Shown here: positions 23,692 to 31,854 of the stretch, piece after piece | How the letters are laid out: every line of letters starts with the position of its first letter | Position numbering within the stretch: position 1 is the stretch's first letter | Source: an uncultured Oscillospiraceae bacterium | Lineage (GTDB): Bacteria > Bacillota > Clostridia > Oscillospirales > Oscillospiraceae | DNA length: 64,000 bases | Reading direction: 5' to 3' | NCBI GenBank assembly: GCA_934569045.1 | Contig: CAKTJX010000005.1 | Location: 1 to 64,000 of the forward strand | The notes under the pieces: model-generated | Databases searched by the model: none | Told to the model about the DNA's origin: nothing | What the model saw: only the letters and a program-made list of their open reading frames with translations | Translations under genes and position numbers: made by a program

Positions 23692-25077
23692 TTACTTGCT
23701 GCTCAGGTACGCGTCGATGGCGGCGGCGCCCTTCTTGCCGGCGCCCATGGCCAGGATGACGGTGGCCGCGCCGGTGACGGCATCGCCGCCGGCAAAGACG
23801 CCCTCGCGGGTGGTCATTTCGTTCTCGTTGACCACCAGGCAGCCCTTCTTATTGGCATCCAGACCGGGGGTGGTGGAGCGGATCAGGGGATTGGGGCTGG
23901 TGCCCAGGGCCATGATCACGGTGTCCACGTCCAGGACAAACTCGCTACCGGGAACCTCTACAGGGCGGCGGCGGCCGGAAGCATCGGGCTCGCCCAGCTC
24001 CATGCGGACGCACTTGATGCCGCTGACACGGCCGTCCTCATCGCCCAGGATCTCCACAGGGTTGCACAGAGTCTTGAACTCGATGCCCTCTTCCTTGGCG
24101 TGGTGCTGCTCTTCCTTCCGGGCGGGCATTTCGGCTTCGCCCCGGCGGTAGACGATGTAGACGTGCTCCGCGCCCAGACGCATGGCGCAGCGGGCGCCAT
24201 CCATAGCCACGTTGCCGCCGCCCACAACGGCCACGGCCTTGGACTTGATGATGGGGGTATCGGAGGACTCGTCGTAGGCCTTCATCAGGTTGGTACGGGT
24301 CAGGTACTCATTGGCGGACATAACGCCCTTCAGGGACTCGCCGGGGATATGCATGAACATGGGCAGGCCCGCGCCGGAGCCTACAAACACAGCCTGGTAG
24401 CCCATCTCGAAGAGCTCATCAATGGTCAGCACGCGGCCGATGACCATATTGGTCATGACCTCTACGCCCTGGGCCTGGAGCTTTTCCACCTCATTGGCTA
24501 CAATGGCCTTGGGCAGACGGAACTCGGGGATGCCGTAGACCAGCACGCCGCCGGCGGTATGCAGGGCCTCAAAAATGGTGACCTGGTAGCCCTTCTTGGC
24601 CAGGTCGCTGGCGGCGGTCAGACCGGCAGGGCCGGAACCGACCACGGCCACCTTCTTGCCGTTGGGGGCAGCCTTTTCGGGCTTGGCGTTGACGTTCTCC
24701 CGATACCAGTCGGCAACGAAGCGCTCCAGACGGCCAATGGCCACAGGCTCGCCCTTGATGCCACGGACACACTTGCTCTCGCACTGGGTCTCTTGGGGGC
24801 AGACACGGCCGGACAGGGCAGGCAGGGCATTGGTGGAGGTGATGATCTCGTAAGCGGCCTGGAAATCGCCCTCGGCCACCTTATGAATGAATTCGGGGAT
24901 GCGCACGTTGACGGGGCAGCCCTCGACACACTTGGGGTTCTTGCAGTTCAGGCACCGTCCGGCCTCTTCCTTAGCCATTTCTTCGGTGTAGCCCAGGGAA
25001 ACTTCCTTAAAGTTGCGGGCACGGACCTTGGGGTCCTGCTCCGGCATGGGGGTCTTGGTCAAAGTCATATTTGCCAT
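23692..25077 (-). CDS. nfnB: NfnB / GltA-like NADPH-binding flavoprotein subunit
   Basis: A 461-residue iron-sulfur flavoprotein. N-terminal cysteine clusters CLNCKNPKCVEGCP (near residue 42) and CPQETQCESKC (near 93) bind two [4Fe-4S] centres. FAD- and NADP-binding folds follow (VVGSGPAGLTAASDLAKKGY near 152; VVGGGNVAMDGAR near 285; GDAVTGAATVILAMGAGKKGA near the C-terminus). On its own it could be read as the small subunit of glutamate synthase, but the adjacent ferredoxin-reductase-like gene makes the NfnAB electron-bifurcating transhydrogenase (ferredoxin, NADH, NADP) the better call. No large glutamate synthase subunit is nearby. Confidence 0.87.
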   Translation of the reverse strand: MANMTLTKTPMPEQDPKVRARNFKEVSLGYTEEMAKEEAGRCLNCKNPKCVEGCPVNVRIPEFIHKVAEGDFQAAYEIITSTNALPALSGRVCPQETQCESKCVRGIKGEPVAIGRLERFVADWYRENVNAKPEKAAPNGKKVAVVGSGPAGLTAASDLAKKGYQVTIFEALHTAGGVLVYGIPEFRLPKAIVANEVEKLQAQGVEVMTNMVIGRVLTIDELFEMGYQAVFVGSGAGLPMFMHIPGESLKGVMSANEYLTRTNLMKAYDESSDTPIIKSKAVAVVGGGNVAMDGARCAMRLGAEHVYIVYRRGEAEMPARKEEQHHAKEEGIEFKTLCNPVEILGDEDGRVSGIKCVRMELGEPDASGRRRPVEVPGSEFVLDVDTVIMALGTSPNPLIRSTTPGLDANKKGCLVVNENEMTTREGVFAGGDAVTGAATVILAMGAGKKGAAAIDAYLSSK

Positions 25078-25092
25078 TTCTCTGTTCCTCCC

Positions 25093-25947
25093 TTACTTGA
25101 TCAGTGCCTTGCCCATGGCTTCCATCCGGCAGACATGGTCTCTTGCAACTTCGGCTTCCCGCTCCCGGTAAGTACCGTTCCGGCTCATAAGCTCGGCGTA
25201 GTCCACCTTGTGGCCGTCAAACTCCGGGCCGTCTACGCAGGCGAACTTGGTCTCGCCGCCCACGGTGACGCGGCAGCCGCCGCACATTCCGGTGCCGTCT
25301 ACCATGATGGGGTTCAGGGAGACCATGGTGTGCACGCCGAAGGGCTCGGTGGTCTTGCAGACAAACTTCATCATGGGCACCGGTCCGATGGCCAGCACCT
25401 CGTCATACTGTACGCCGCTCTCCAGCAGGGCCTGGAGCTTGACGGTGCCGAAGCCCTTCTCGCCGTAGGAGCCGTCATCGGTCATCAGGTACAGGTTGTC
25501 GGCGCAGGCCCGGAACTCGTCCTCCAGGATGACGATATCCTTGTTGCGGAAGCCAATGATCACGTCCACAATGGCGCCCGCTTCCTTAAAGGCAACGGCT
25601 GCCGGCAGGGCAATGGCGCAGCCAACGCCGCCGCCAACCACGCAGACCCGCTTCTTGCCCTCTACATCGGTGGGCTTGCCCAGGGGGCCCACGAAGTCCC
25701 GGATATAGTCGCCCTCATTTAGGGCGCCCAGGGCCTTGGTGGAGAAGCCGACCTTCTGGAAGATGATGCTGACGGTGCCCTTCTCCCGGTCATAACCGGC
25801 AATGGTCAGCGGCACGCGCTCGCTCTTCTCGTCGATCCGGAAGATGATAAACTGACCGGCCTTGGCCTTTTTGGCAACAAAGGGCGCTTCAATTTCCATC
25901 AGCGTAACGGCGTCATTCAGCTCTTTCTTACGCACGATTTTATACAT
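25093..25947 (-). CDS. nfnA: NfnA, ferredoxin-NADP reductase subunit
   Basis: A 284-residue protein with an FAD-binding barrel (RVPLTIAGYDREKGTVSIIFQKVG, residues ~45-70), an NAD-binding domain (VCVVGGGVGCAIALPAA near 100), and a C-terminal [2Fe-2S] motif (CGGCRVTVGGETKFACVDGPEF near 218). This is the PyrK/SudB/NfnA arrangement. ATG 25947 is preferred to ATG 25959: it has AAAGGATGG eight bases upstream, whereas the earlier ATG overlaps that site. The nfnB start is 15 bases downstream. The pair bifurcates electrons between NADPH, ferredoxin and NAD in anaerobes. Confidence 0.88.
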   Translation of the reverse strand: MYKIVRKKELNDAVTLMEIEAPFVAKKAKAGQFIIFRIDEKSERVPLTIAGYDREKGTVSIIFQKVGFSTKALGALNEGDYIRDFVGPLGKPTDVEGKKRVCVVGGGVGCAIALPAAVAFKEAGAIVDVIIGFRNKDIVILEDEFRACADNLYLMTDDGSYGEKGFGTVKLQALLESGVQYDEVLAIGPVPMMKFVCKTTEPFGVHTMVSLNPIMVDGTGMCGGCRVTVGGETKFACVDGPEFDGHKVDYAELMSRNGTYREREAEVARDHVCRMEAMGKALIK

Positions 25948-26058
25948 AGCCTGATCCATCCTTTATAGAATTTTGGATTCCGTCCGCCGGAAATAGCGGA
26001 CTGCTTTGGTAGAAAGCGAAGGAACCCTATCCTCGCCCCATTCGCTCCCATTGTACTT

Positions 26059-26087
26059 ATTATAGGCTTTCCGGCCGGATTTGTCAA
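26059..26087 (-). promoter_or_regulatory. Strong promoter of nfnAB
   Basis: On the minus strand perfect TTGACA (26082-26087), 17-base spacer, perfect TATAAT (26059-26064). A ~105-base leader follows and includes the hairpin GTCCGC...GCGGAC. Confidence 0.88.
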
Positions 26088-26142
26088 ACCATTCTTGCCG
26101 GGATACAGTCAGATTTTATGGTTTTTTTCATATTTTTAACAC

Positions 26143-26173
26143 AAAACCCGGAGGGGATTGTCCCTCCGGGTTT
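26143..26173 (-). terminator. Terminator of mscL
   Basis: Arms AAACCCGGAGGG / CCCTCCGGGTTT, followed on the minus strand by TGTGTTAAAAA. It separates mscL from the nfnAB promoter. Confidence 0.8.
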
Positions 26174-26177
26174 CTCT

Positions 26178-26639
26178 TTACTTTTCTTTCAACAAATCCC
26201 GAATCTCCGTCAGCAGGAGCTCCTGCTTGGTGGGCTCCGGTTCCTTCTTTTCCTCAGTCTTTGCTTCCTCTTCCTTCTTCTTGCCCAGCTCTGTGAGCTT
26301 GTTGAGGCCCTTCACCAGGAAGAAGACCACCAGGGCCAGGATCAGGAAGTTGATGACGGCGGAGATAAAGTTGCCGTAATTCAGGGTATTCTCGATGACA
26401 TTGCCCGCCTCATCGTACTTTTCCGCAAACAGGCGGGGGAGGACCAGCTTCATTTCGGAGAAGTCCACGCCGCCGATGAAGATGGAGACAATGGGCATGA
26501 TGATGTCATCCGTCAGGCTTTTCGTAATGGTGGAGAAGGCGGCGCCGATAATGGTGCCAACCGCCAGCGCCATGGCGTTGCCCTTGATGGCAAAGGCGGT
26601 AAATTCATCCCACCACCTGGTTTTTTTCACTTTGTCCAT
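26178..26639 (-). CDS. mscL: Large-conductance mechanosensitive channel
   Basis: A 153-residue channel subunit. The N-terminal amphipathic helix and TM1 read WDEFTAFAIKGNAMALAVGTIIGAAFSTI (residues ~10-38), with the pore-lining glycines and alanines. TM2 is NFISAVINFLILALVVFFLVKGL near residues 90-112. The C-terminal helix (residues ~115-153) is very rich in Lys and Glu and probably forms the cytoplasmic coiled bundle; it is longer than in many homologues. The pentameric channel opens on membrane tension during osmotic downshock. It stands alone, flanked by a MITE upstream. Confidence 0.95.
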   Translation of the reverse strand: MDKVKKTRWWDEFTAFAIKGNAMALAVGTIIGAAFSTITKSLTDDIIMPIVSIFIGGVDFSEMKLVLPRLFAEKYDEAGNVIENTLNYGNFISAVINFLILALVVFFLVKGLNKLTELGKKKEEEAKTEEKKEPEPTKQELLLTEIRDLLKEK

Positions 26640-26660
26640 AATCGCAGGTTCCTTTCCTAT

Positions 26661-26810
26661 GGGGCTGTTGCAAAATAAGCATTTTTGTAGGGGCGGCTAC
26701 CAGCCGCCCGCGATCTCACGGAATTGCGCATTTGATGGATGCGCTCTGTCCCGAAAGTCGGCGGGCGGCTATTAGCCGCCCCTACGGGTTTACTATTTTG
26801 CAACAGCCCC
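26661..26810. repeat. 150-bp MITE, copy 2 (inverted orientation)
   Basis: GGGGCTGTTGCAAAATA ends as in the copy at 23099 but reversed relative to it. It lies 22 bases upstream of the mscL start, directly in its 5' leader. Confidence 0.88.
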
Positions 26811-26812
26811 CA

Positions 26813-27050
26813 CGGTGCAGCCGTGACGGATGAGGGCGGTACGAGCTTTTCCATTTGTACAACCCCCCCGGCGAATTCGTACCAACTACTAGAAAAAGAA
26901 TACGAATTCGCCGTAGGTTCCTCCGCATCGGTTCTGCGTACCGCCCCTCATCAGTCTCGCTTCGCGAGCCAGCATCACCTTTTACGGTATAGCTGCCACC
27001 GGCAGCTATAATTATTTTAATTCGCTGCGCGACGCACCGCCCGGTGGGGA
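26813..27050. repeat. GGATGAGGGCGGTAC-family repeat, copy 2
   Basis: Begins GTGACGGATGAGGGCGGTAC and contains an inner inverted pair GGCGAATTCGTA / TACGAATTCGCC (around 26870-26915), then GGTTCTGCGTACCGCCCCTCATCAGTCTCGC and TTCGCTGCGCGACGCACCGCCC. It is directly adjacent to the MITE at 26661. No gene is seen in 26640-27065. Confidence 0.7.
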
Positions 27051-27065
27051 AGCTTTTTTCATCTT

Positions 27066-28355
27066 TTACTTTTTCTTCTCGATTACTTCCATGCCGCCCA
27101 GGTACTTGCGCAGGACCTCGGGGACGACTACCGAGCCGTCGGCGCGCTGGTTTTGCTCCACCATGGCGGGGAAGATGCGGGAGGTGGCCAGGCCGGAGCC
27201 GTTCAGGGTGTGCATGAACTCGATCTTGCCATCGGCACGGCGGAAGCGCATATTGCCCCGGCGGGCCTGGTAATCCCGGGCGTTGGACACGGAGGAGACC
27301 TCCTTGTAGCCGTTCATAGAGGGAATCTGAATCTCAATATCGTAGGTCCGGGCCATGGAGGCGGAGCAGTCACCGGCAGCCAGCTTCACGGTGCGGAAGT
27401 GGAAGCCCAGGCCCTTTACCAGGTTCTCGGCCTTGTGCACCAGCTCTTCAAAGGCCGCATCGGAATCCTCCGGGCGGGTGAACTGGAACATCTCCACCTT
27501 ATTGAACTGGTGACCCCGGACCATGCCCCGCTCATCGGCACGGTGGGAACCGGCTTCCCGGCGGAAGCAGGGGGTGTAGGCAAAGAATTTCTTGGGCAGA
27601 TCGGCTTCGGTCAGGATTTCATCCCGGTAGATGGAGGCCAGAGCTGCCTCGGCGGTGGGCAGCATGTAGTGCACCCGGTCATCGGTGGGGTTGGCGATCT
27701 TGTAGACCTCATCGGCAAACTTGGGGAACTGACCGGCGGTCTCGCCGCACTGGTACTCCAGCATGTGGGGGGGCAGAATGAACTCATAGCCATCGGCAAT
27801 GTGGCAGTCGATGAAATAGTTCAGCAGCGCCCACTCCAACCGGGCGCCCAGGCCTGTGTACATCCAGTTGCCGGTGCCCGCCAGCTTCACGCCCCGCTCA
27901 TAGTCAATGAGGCCCAGATCCTGGCACAGATCCACATGGTGCTTGGGGGTAAAGTCGAACTTGTGGGGCTCGCCGAAATACTTCAGGGGCTGATTGTTCT
28001 CCTTGCCGCCGGGAATCAGGTCGGGGTCCGGCAGGTTGGGCAGGCTCAGCATGGCGGTGCGGTACTCGGCCTGAACCTCGTCCAGCTTCTTGGCATCCTC
28101 CGCCATTTCCGCCTTCAGCTGCTGCATCTCGGCAAAGATGGGAGCCACGTCCTTCCCGGCCTTCTTCAGGGCCGGAATCTCCTTGGAGACCTTGTTCTGC
28201 TGGGCCTTCAGGCTCTCGGTAGCCGCAATCAGCTTCCGCCGCTGCTCGTCCAGCTCCAGAATGCGATCCACGGTGGCGTCGCAGTCCACTTCCTTAGCCC
28301 GGAATCCCGCCTTGCAGGCCTCGGGGTTTTCTTTCAGTCTTTTAATGTCGATCAT
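27066..28355 (-). CDS. serS: Seryl-tRNA synthetase
   Basis: A 429-residue class II aminoacyl-tRNA synthetase. The N-terminal ~110 residues are the long antiparallel coiled coil that grips the variable arm of tRNA(Ser). Class II motif 2 is CFRREAGSHRADERGMVRGHQFNKVE (near residue 265) and motif 3 is LNGSGLATSRIFPAMVEQNQ (near 385). ATG 28355 (MIDIKRLKENPE) is chosen because GAGAGG precedes it and the extra 23 residues of a longer reading derive from repeat sequence. No T-box was seen upstream, only a REPIN-like element. Confidence 0.96.
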   Translation of the reverse strand: MIDIKRLKENPEACKAGFRAKEVDCDATVDRILELDEQRRKLIAATESLKAQQNKVSKEIPALKKAGKDVAPIFAEMQQLKAEMAEDAKKLDEVQAEYRTAMLSLPNLPDPDLIPGGKENNQPLKYFGEPHKFDFTPKHHVDLCQDLGLIDYERGVKLAGTGNWMYTGLGARLEWALLNYFIDCHIADGYEFILPPHMLEYQCGETAGQFPKFADEVYKIANPTDDRVHYMLPTAEAALASIYRDEILTEADLPKKFFAYTPCFRREAGSHRADERGMVRGHQFNKVEMFQFTRPEDSDAAFEELVHKAENLVKGLGFHFRTVKLAAGDCSASMARTYDIEIQIPSMNGYKEVSSVSNARDYQARRGNMRFRRADGKIEFMHTLNGSGLATSRIFPAMVEQNQRADGSVVVPEVLRKYLGGMEVIEKKK

Positions 28356-28482
28356 GTTGATTACCTCTCTGATAGTATTTTGCGTGGAAAGAGTTATGAA
28401 TTGACAATTGATAATGCAAACCAATCATTGAAATATTCAGAATATCGCGGATATTCTGGGAACTTCAAAACAATTGTGTCTC

Positions 28483-28582
28483 GTAGGGGCGGCTACCAGC
28501 TGCCCGGAAGGTATCGGAAGTGAACTGTAAAGACGAAACGCTCAGTCCCGGTTATTTCCGGGCGGCTAATAGCCGCCCCTAC
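28483..28582. repeat. REPIN-like inverted repeat, copy 7
   Basis: Arms GTAGGGGCGGCTACCAGCTGCCC.. / ..GGCTAATAGCCGCCCCTAC. The left hairpin has one C-to-T change. It separates parB from serS. Confidence 0.9.
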
Positions 28583-28628
28583 GGGGCTCAATACATTCCA
28601 CTTTTCGCATTTTACGGCACTTTCGCAC

Positions 28629-29489
28629 TCATTTCTGAATCTTCATCAGCGCGTCCAGCAGCACCTGCAAATCATCTTGGCCGTAGAATTCCAGCTCAAA
28701 ATGGCCTTTGCGTTTGCCGTTGACGATTTTAACGCCGCGGCCCAGGTGTTTGCTCAGGCTCTTCTCGCATTCGGCCACATAGTCCACCTCCAGGATGATT
28801 TCCCGTTTCTTGGGCTGCTCCTGGCTCATGTTCTTGCACAGCAGCTCTGCCTGCCGGACGGACAGGCCCAGGGCCGCGATTTTCTGGGCGGCCTCCAGCT
28901 GCTTTTTCTCGGTTTTCAGCTGCAAGATTGCCCTTGCGTGGCCTGCTGTCAGCTCGCCGGACTTCACCTTTTCCAGTACGGCAGGGCAGAGGGTCAGCAG
29001 GCGCAGGGCGTTGGCCACTGCCGGGCGGGATTTGCCCACCCGTTCCGCCGCTTCCTCCTGGGTCATGCCGTAGCGGTTGATCAGCGCGTCATAGCCCTGG
29101 GCTTCTTCCACCGGATTCAGGTCCTGGCGCTGCAGGTTCTCGATCAGGGCAAGCTCCATGGCCTTCTGATCGTCCGCCTCCAGAATCACCACCGGAACCT
29201 CGTCCAGGCCCGCCAGACGGGAGGCCCGCCAGCGGCGTTCACCGGCAATGATCTGATAGTACCCGTTTGGCATTTCCCGGACGGTCAGAGGCTGGATAAT
29301 GCCGTGCTGCCGGATGGATTCCGCCAGGGCTTCCAGCTCTTCCTCTCCGAAATCCCGCCGGGGCTGGTTCGGATTGGGTTCAATCTTGTGCAATGGCAGC
29401 TTTTTCAGCCCGCCGGTGCTCTCCGGTTCCTCCGTCAAGTCACCCAGCAACGCGCCCAGGCCCCTGCCCAGGCCCTTTTGTGATGCCAT
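28629..29489 (-). CDS. parB: ParB/Spo0J chromosome partition protein
   Basis: A 286-residue CTP-dependent clamp protein. The N-terminal end KGLGRGLGALLGD is the ParA-stimulating segment. The CTPase/ParB box includes NPNQPRRDFGEEELEALAESI (near residue 40) and GERRWRASRLAGL near 85. The helix-turn-helix is MTQEEAAERVGKSRPAVANALRLL near 145-170. The C-terminal ~60 residues form the dimerisation domain. It follows parA after 17 bases, and two perfect parS sites lie upstream of parA. Confidence 0.95.
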   Translation of the reverse strand: MASQKGLGRGLGALLGDLTEEPESTGGLKKLPLHKIEPNPNQPRRDFGEEELEALAESIRQHGIIQPLTVREMPNGYYQIIAGERRWRASRLAGLDEVPVVILEADDQKAMELALIENLQRQDLNPVEEAQGYDALINRYGMTQEEAAERVGKSRPAVANALRLLTLCPAVLEKVKSGELTAGHARAILQLKTEKKQLEAAQKIAALGLSVRQAELLCKNMSQEQPKKREIILEVDYVAECEKSLSKHLGRGVKIVNGKRKGHFELEFYGQDDLQVLLDALMKIQK

Positions 29490-29506
29490 AGAATCATCCT
29501 TTCCTT

Positions 29507-30262
29507 TTAAAGTTTCCGGCTGACCTCTTCGGCCATTTCCTTGTAGGCCACCGCGCCCCGGCTGAGCCGGTCATAGCTGGTGACGGGCAGGCCATGGCTG
29601 GGGGCCTCTGCCAGGCGGACATTTCTGGGAACCACCGTGGTCAGAACCTTTCCGGGGAAGTGCCTTCGCACCTCCTGTGCCACCTGGGCGGAGAAGTTGG
29701 TCCGGCCATCGTACATGGTCAGCACCACGCAGAAGATTTCCAGCTTGGGGTTCAGCTTCCGCTTGACGGTCCGCAGAGTGGCCATCAGATCACTGAGGCC
29801 CTCCAGGGCGTAATACTCACACTGCACCGGCACCAGGATTCCGTCCGCCGCGCACAGGGCATTCAGCGTCAGCAGTTCCAGAGAAGGGGGGCAGTCGATA
29901 AAAATTACATCGTACTGGTCCCTGATTCCCGCCAGAGCCTCCTTCAGCTGGTGCTCCCGGTCTCCCGTTCCGATCAGCTCTACCCCCGCGCCCGCCAGAT
30001 CGGCGGAGGAGGGGATCACGTCCCCAAATTTGGTGTGGACTATAGCACTCTCCACGCTGACCCCGTTGATGGTCACATCGTAAGAGGAATATTTGATTTT
30101 CCGCTTGTCCACGCCCAGGCCGGAGGTGGCGTTGGCCTGGGGGTCGAAGTCGCAGAGCAGAACCTTCTTTCCAAGCTCCGTCAGCGCCGCGGTGAGATTC
30201 ACCGCCGTGGTGGTCTTGCCCACGCCGCCCTTCTGGTTGACGATTGCTACTATCTTTCCCAT
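29507..30262 (-). CDS. parA: ParA/Soj chromosome partition ATPase
   Basis: A 251-residue deviant Walker ATPase. The P-loop with signature lysine is KGGVGKTTTAVNL at residues 11-23, Walker A' is DFDPQANATSGLG near 39, and Walker B is VIFIDCPPSLELL near 120. It works with ParB bound at parS in origin segregation and also modulates DnaA in Bacillus. It is the first gene of the parAB pair. A 138-bp repeat with strong hairpins lies between it and the parS sites. Confidence 0.95.
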   Translation of the reverse strand: MGKIVAIVNQKGGVGKTTTAVNLTAALTELGKKVLLCDFDPQANATSGLGVDKRKIKYSSYDVTINGVSVESAIVHTKFGDVIPSSADLAGAGVELIGTGDREHQLKEALAGIRDQYDVIFIDCPPSLELLTLNALCAADGILVPVQCEYYALEGLSDLMATLRTVKRKLNPKLEIFCVVLTMYDGRTNFSAQVAQEVRRHFPGKVLTTVVPRNVRLAEAPSHGLPVTSYDRLSRGAVAYKEMAEEVSRKL

Positions 30263-30327
30263 GTTTCGCTCCTCTCAATCTCTACTGGCAATAGCCTGTT
30301 TGAAAAGGGCTTTACCCTTTTTAAACA

Positions 30328-30466
30328 AAGGGATGCAGTCTGCTGCGCGCGCGCCCTGCGGGCGTACACTTGCAGCCTGAGAAGTATTTTTTGTCAGGTA
30401 CACGCCCCGACAAAAAATGATTTCACTTTTTTTGCCGCCTGCGGGCGGCAAACTCTGCGAGGCTTT
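30328..30466. repeat. 138-bp structured repeat, left copy of an inverted pair
   Basis: Contains three hairpins: GCGCCCTGCGGGCG, TTTTTTGTCAGG..CCGACAAAAAA and TTTGCCGCCTGCGGGCGGCAAA. A near-identical copy in the opposite orientation lies at 44288-44425, just after dnaA. The pair encloses the par, hfl, gyr, recF and dnaN genes. Confidence 0.85.
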
Positions 30467-30479
30467 TTTCACCGTTGAG

Positions 30480-30495
30480 TGTTTCACGTGAAACA
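30480..30495. promoter_or_regulatory. parS site 1
   Basis: Perfect 16-base palindrome TGTTTCACGTGAAACA, the ParB/Spo0J binding consensus, 218 bases upstream of parA. Confidence 0.95.
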
Positions 30496-30524
30496 TTGCC
30501 TTTTTGAAACGCTGGCTCTAAAAA

Positions 30525-30540
30525 TGTTTCACGTGAAACA
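30525..30540. promoter_or_regulatory. parS site 2
   Basis: A second perfect TGTTTCACGTGAAACA, 45 bases from the first and one base from the stop codon of the zinc-ribbon gene. Confidence 0.95.
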
Positions 30541-30541
30541 T

Positions 30542-30901
30542 TTACCCTTCCGTTGGAAGGGAACCGGTGGTAGAGGCAGTGGAGGCAACGGTGGAATAAT
30601 TCTGCCCGACAACCGGCTTTTGATCCTGTAAAATCTTCCAGACGGAAAGTCCGGCCAGCGCAAGGCACAGAACCAGAAGCAGCGCGCAGAGCCGCCGGGT
30701 GCGTTTCAGCTTTCCATTCACAAGAACCAGCTTTTCTTCCGCGGAGAGCGTCTGCTTTTTGGAGCGGTGGCCAGCATCGCTGCGGCGCTGAATATTGACA
30801 GAGACATCCTCCGGCACGGGGTAAGCCTTCATCCCTTCCAGGCACTTCTCACAAAAGCTCTTCCCATCGGGAATCTCCGCCCCGCATTTCAAGCAGTTCA
30901 T
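30542..30901 (-). CDS. Zinc-ribbon protein with one membrane helix
   Basis: A 119-residue protein. The N-terminus MNCLKCGAEIPDGKSFCEKC has two CxxC pairs, the standard short zinc ribbon. A charged linker (residues ~25-68) leads to a single membrane helix LCALLLVLCLALAGLSVWKIL near 70-91 and a ~27-residue Ser/Thr tail outside. The function is unknown. It lies directly before the parS sites in the par gene order; whether it shares a promoter with parA is not clear because the structured repeat separates them. Confidence 0.75.
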   Translation of the reverse strand: MNCLKCGAEIPDGKSFCEKCLEGMKAYPVPEDVSVNIQRRSDAGHRSKKQTLSAEEKLVLVNGKLKRTRRLCALLLVLCLALAGLSVWKILQDQKPVVGQNYSTVASTASTTGSLPTEG

Positions 30902-31037
30902 TTCATGGCCTCCTTTCTATATTCGTAGATTATCTTATTCTACAACAGTTTTTCGGATTCGTAAAGAGGGAAAATAGGGTTTGGGGAGAAAAACAAATTT
31001 TAAGAAGGTAAATATGAACGTATACACCAATTGGGAA

Positions 31038-31187
31038 GGGGCTGTTGCAAAATAGCAAACCCGTAGGGGCGGCTATTAGCCGCCCGCCGACTTTCGGGAC
31101 AGAGCGTATCGATCAAACGCGCAATTCCGTCAGATCGCGGGCGGCTGGTAGCCGCCCCTACGAAAATGCCTATTTTGCAACAGCCCC
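31038..31187. repeat. 150-bp MITE, copy 3
   Basis: GGGGCTGTTGCAAAATA ends and the REPIN-type core. Flanks are themselves inverted: GAACGTATACACCAATTGGGAA before and TTTCCCTTCAGGGTATACATTC after, so a longer element with GTATAC-containing ends may be present, as at 49193. Confidence 0.88.
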
Positions 31188-31232
31188 TTTCCCTTCAGGG
31201 TATACATTCATCTAAAATCACATGGATAATTG

Positions 31233-31261
31233 TTGACAATCGTTTGATTGTGTGTTATAAT
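31233..31261 (+). promoter_or_regulatory. Promoter of the DUF1836-hflKC operon
   Basis: Perfect TTGACA (31233-31238), 17-base spacer, perfect TATAAT (31256-31261). Confidence 0.9.
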
Positions 31262-31294
31262 CATTTCACCAATAAAAGAAAGGAGCCATCGCCC

Positions 31295-31837
31295 ATGCAG
31301 TGGAATATCCCAGGCACAGTAATCTCTGCCGACCCGGAAAATGCCGGGGAGATTCGGCGGATGTTTGCGGGATTGTTTCTCACCGGGGGGATTTCCCTCA
31401 GTCAGGTCTGCGCCATTACCGGGTTGGAGGGGTATCGGGTGCAGAACTGGGTACAGCGGAAATTCGTGTCCCCACCGGTGGACAAGAAGTATTCCGAAAA
31501 CCAGCTCTGCCGGATTCTCACCATTCAGCTTTTGAAGGACACCATGTCCATGGAGAAGATTGTAAAGCTTCTGGGCTATGTCAACGGCGCGCTGGAAACA
31601 GAAAGCGACGACCTGATTGAAGACAGCGCCCTCTATTTTCTCTTCGACGAGCTGGCGGCCCAGGTGACTCTGGGGCAGGGGAACCCGGAAAGGAGCATTC
31701 CGGAAGCAGTATCCGCCCTGCCGGAGCGGGTCCCCGGGGCCAATGAGAAAATACAGACCGTACTGAAGATCATGCTCTACGCCTGGAGCGCCGCAATGCT
31801 GCGCAGCAAGGCGGACACACTGATGCAAACCCTATAA
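31295..31837 (+). CDS. DUF1836 family protein, MerR-like helix-turn-helix
   Basis: A 180-residue protein of the DUF1836 group. Residues ~30-65 (ISLSQVCAITGLEGYRVQNWVQRKFVSPP) resemble a MerR-type winged helix that reads DNA, and the rest is helical with KKYSENQLCRILTIQLLKDTMSMEKIVKLLGYV, typical of the family. ATG 31295 has AAAGGAG upstream; earlier in-frame sequence belongs to the MITE and promoter. It is 17 bases ahead of hflK and presumably cotranscribed. A regulatory role is inferred from the fold only. Confidence 0.78.
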   Translation: MQWNIPGTVISADPENAGEIRRMFAGLFLTGGISLSQVCAITGLEGYRVQNWVQRKFVSPPVDKKYSENQLCRILTIQLLKDTMSMEKIVKLLGYVNGALETESDDLIEDSALYFLFDELAAQVTLGQGNPERSIPEAVSALPERVPGANEKIQTVLKIMLYAWSAAMLRSKADTLMQTL

Positions 31838-31854
31838 ATAAAGGAGGAAACAAA

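Noticed and set aside
23692..25077. Glutamate synthase small subunit.
   Set aside because: No large subunit is nearby, and the adjacent FAD/NAD/[2Fe-2S] gene makes NfnAB the better explanation, though the alternative is not excluded.
31166..31294. N-terminal extension of the DUF1836 protein.
   Set aside because: It would begin inside the MITE and run through the promoter; ATG 31295 has a good ribosome site.
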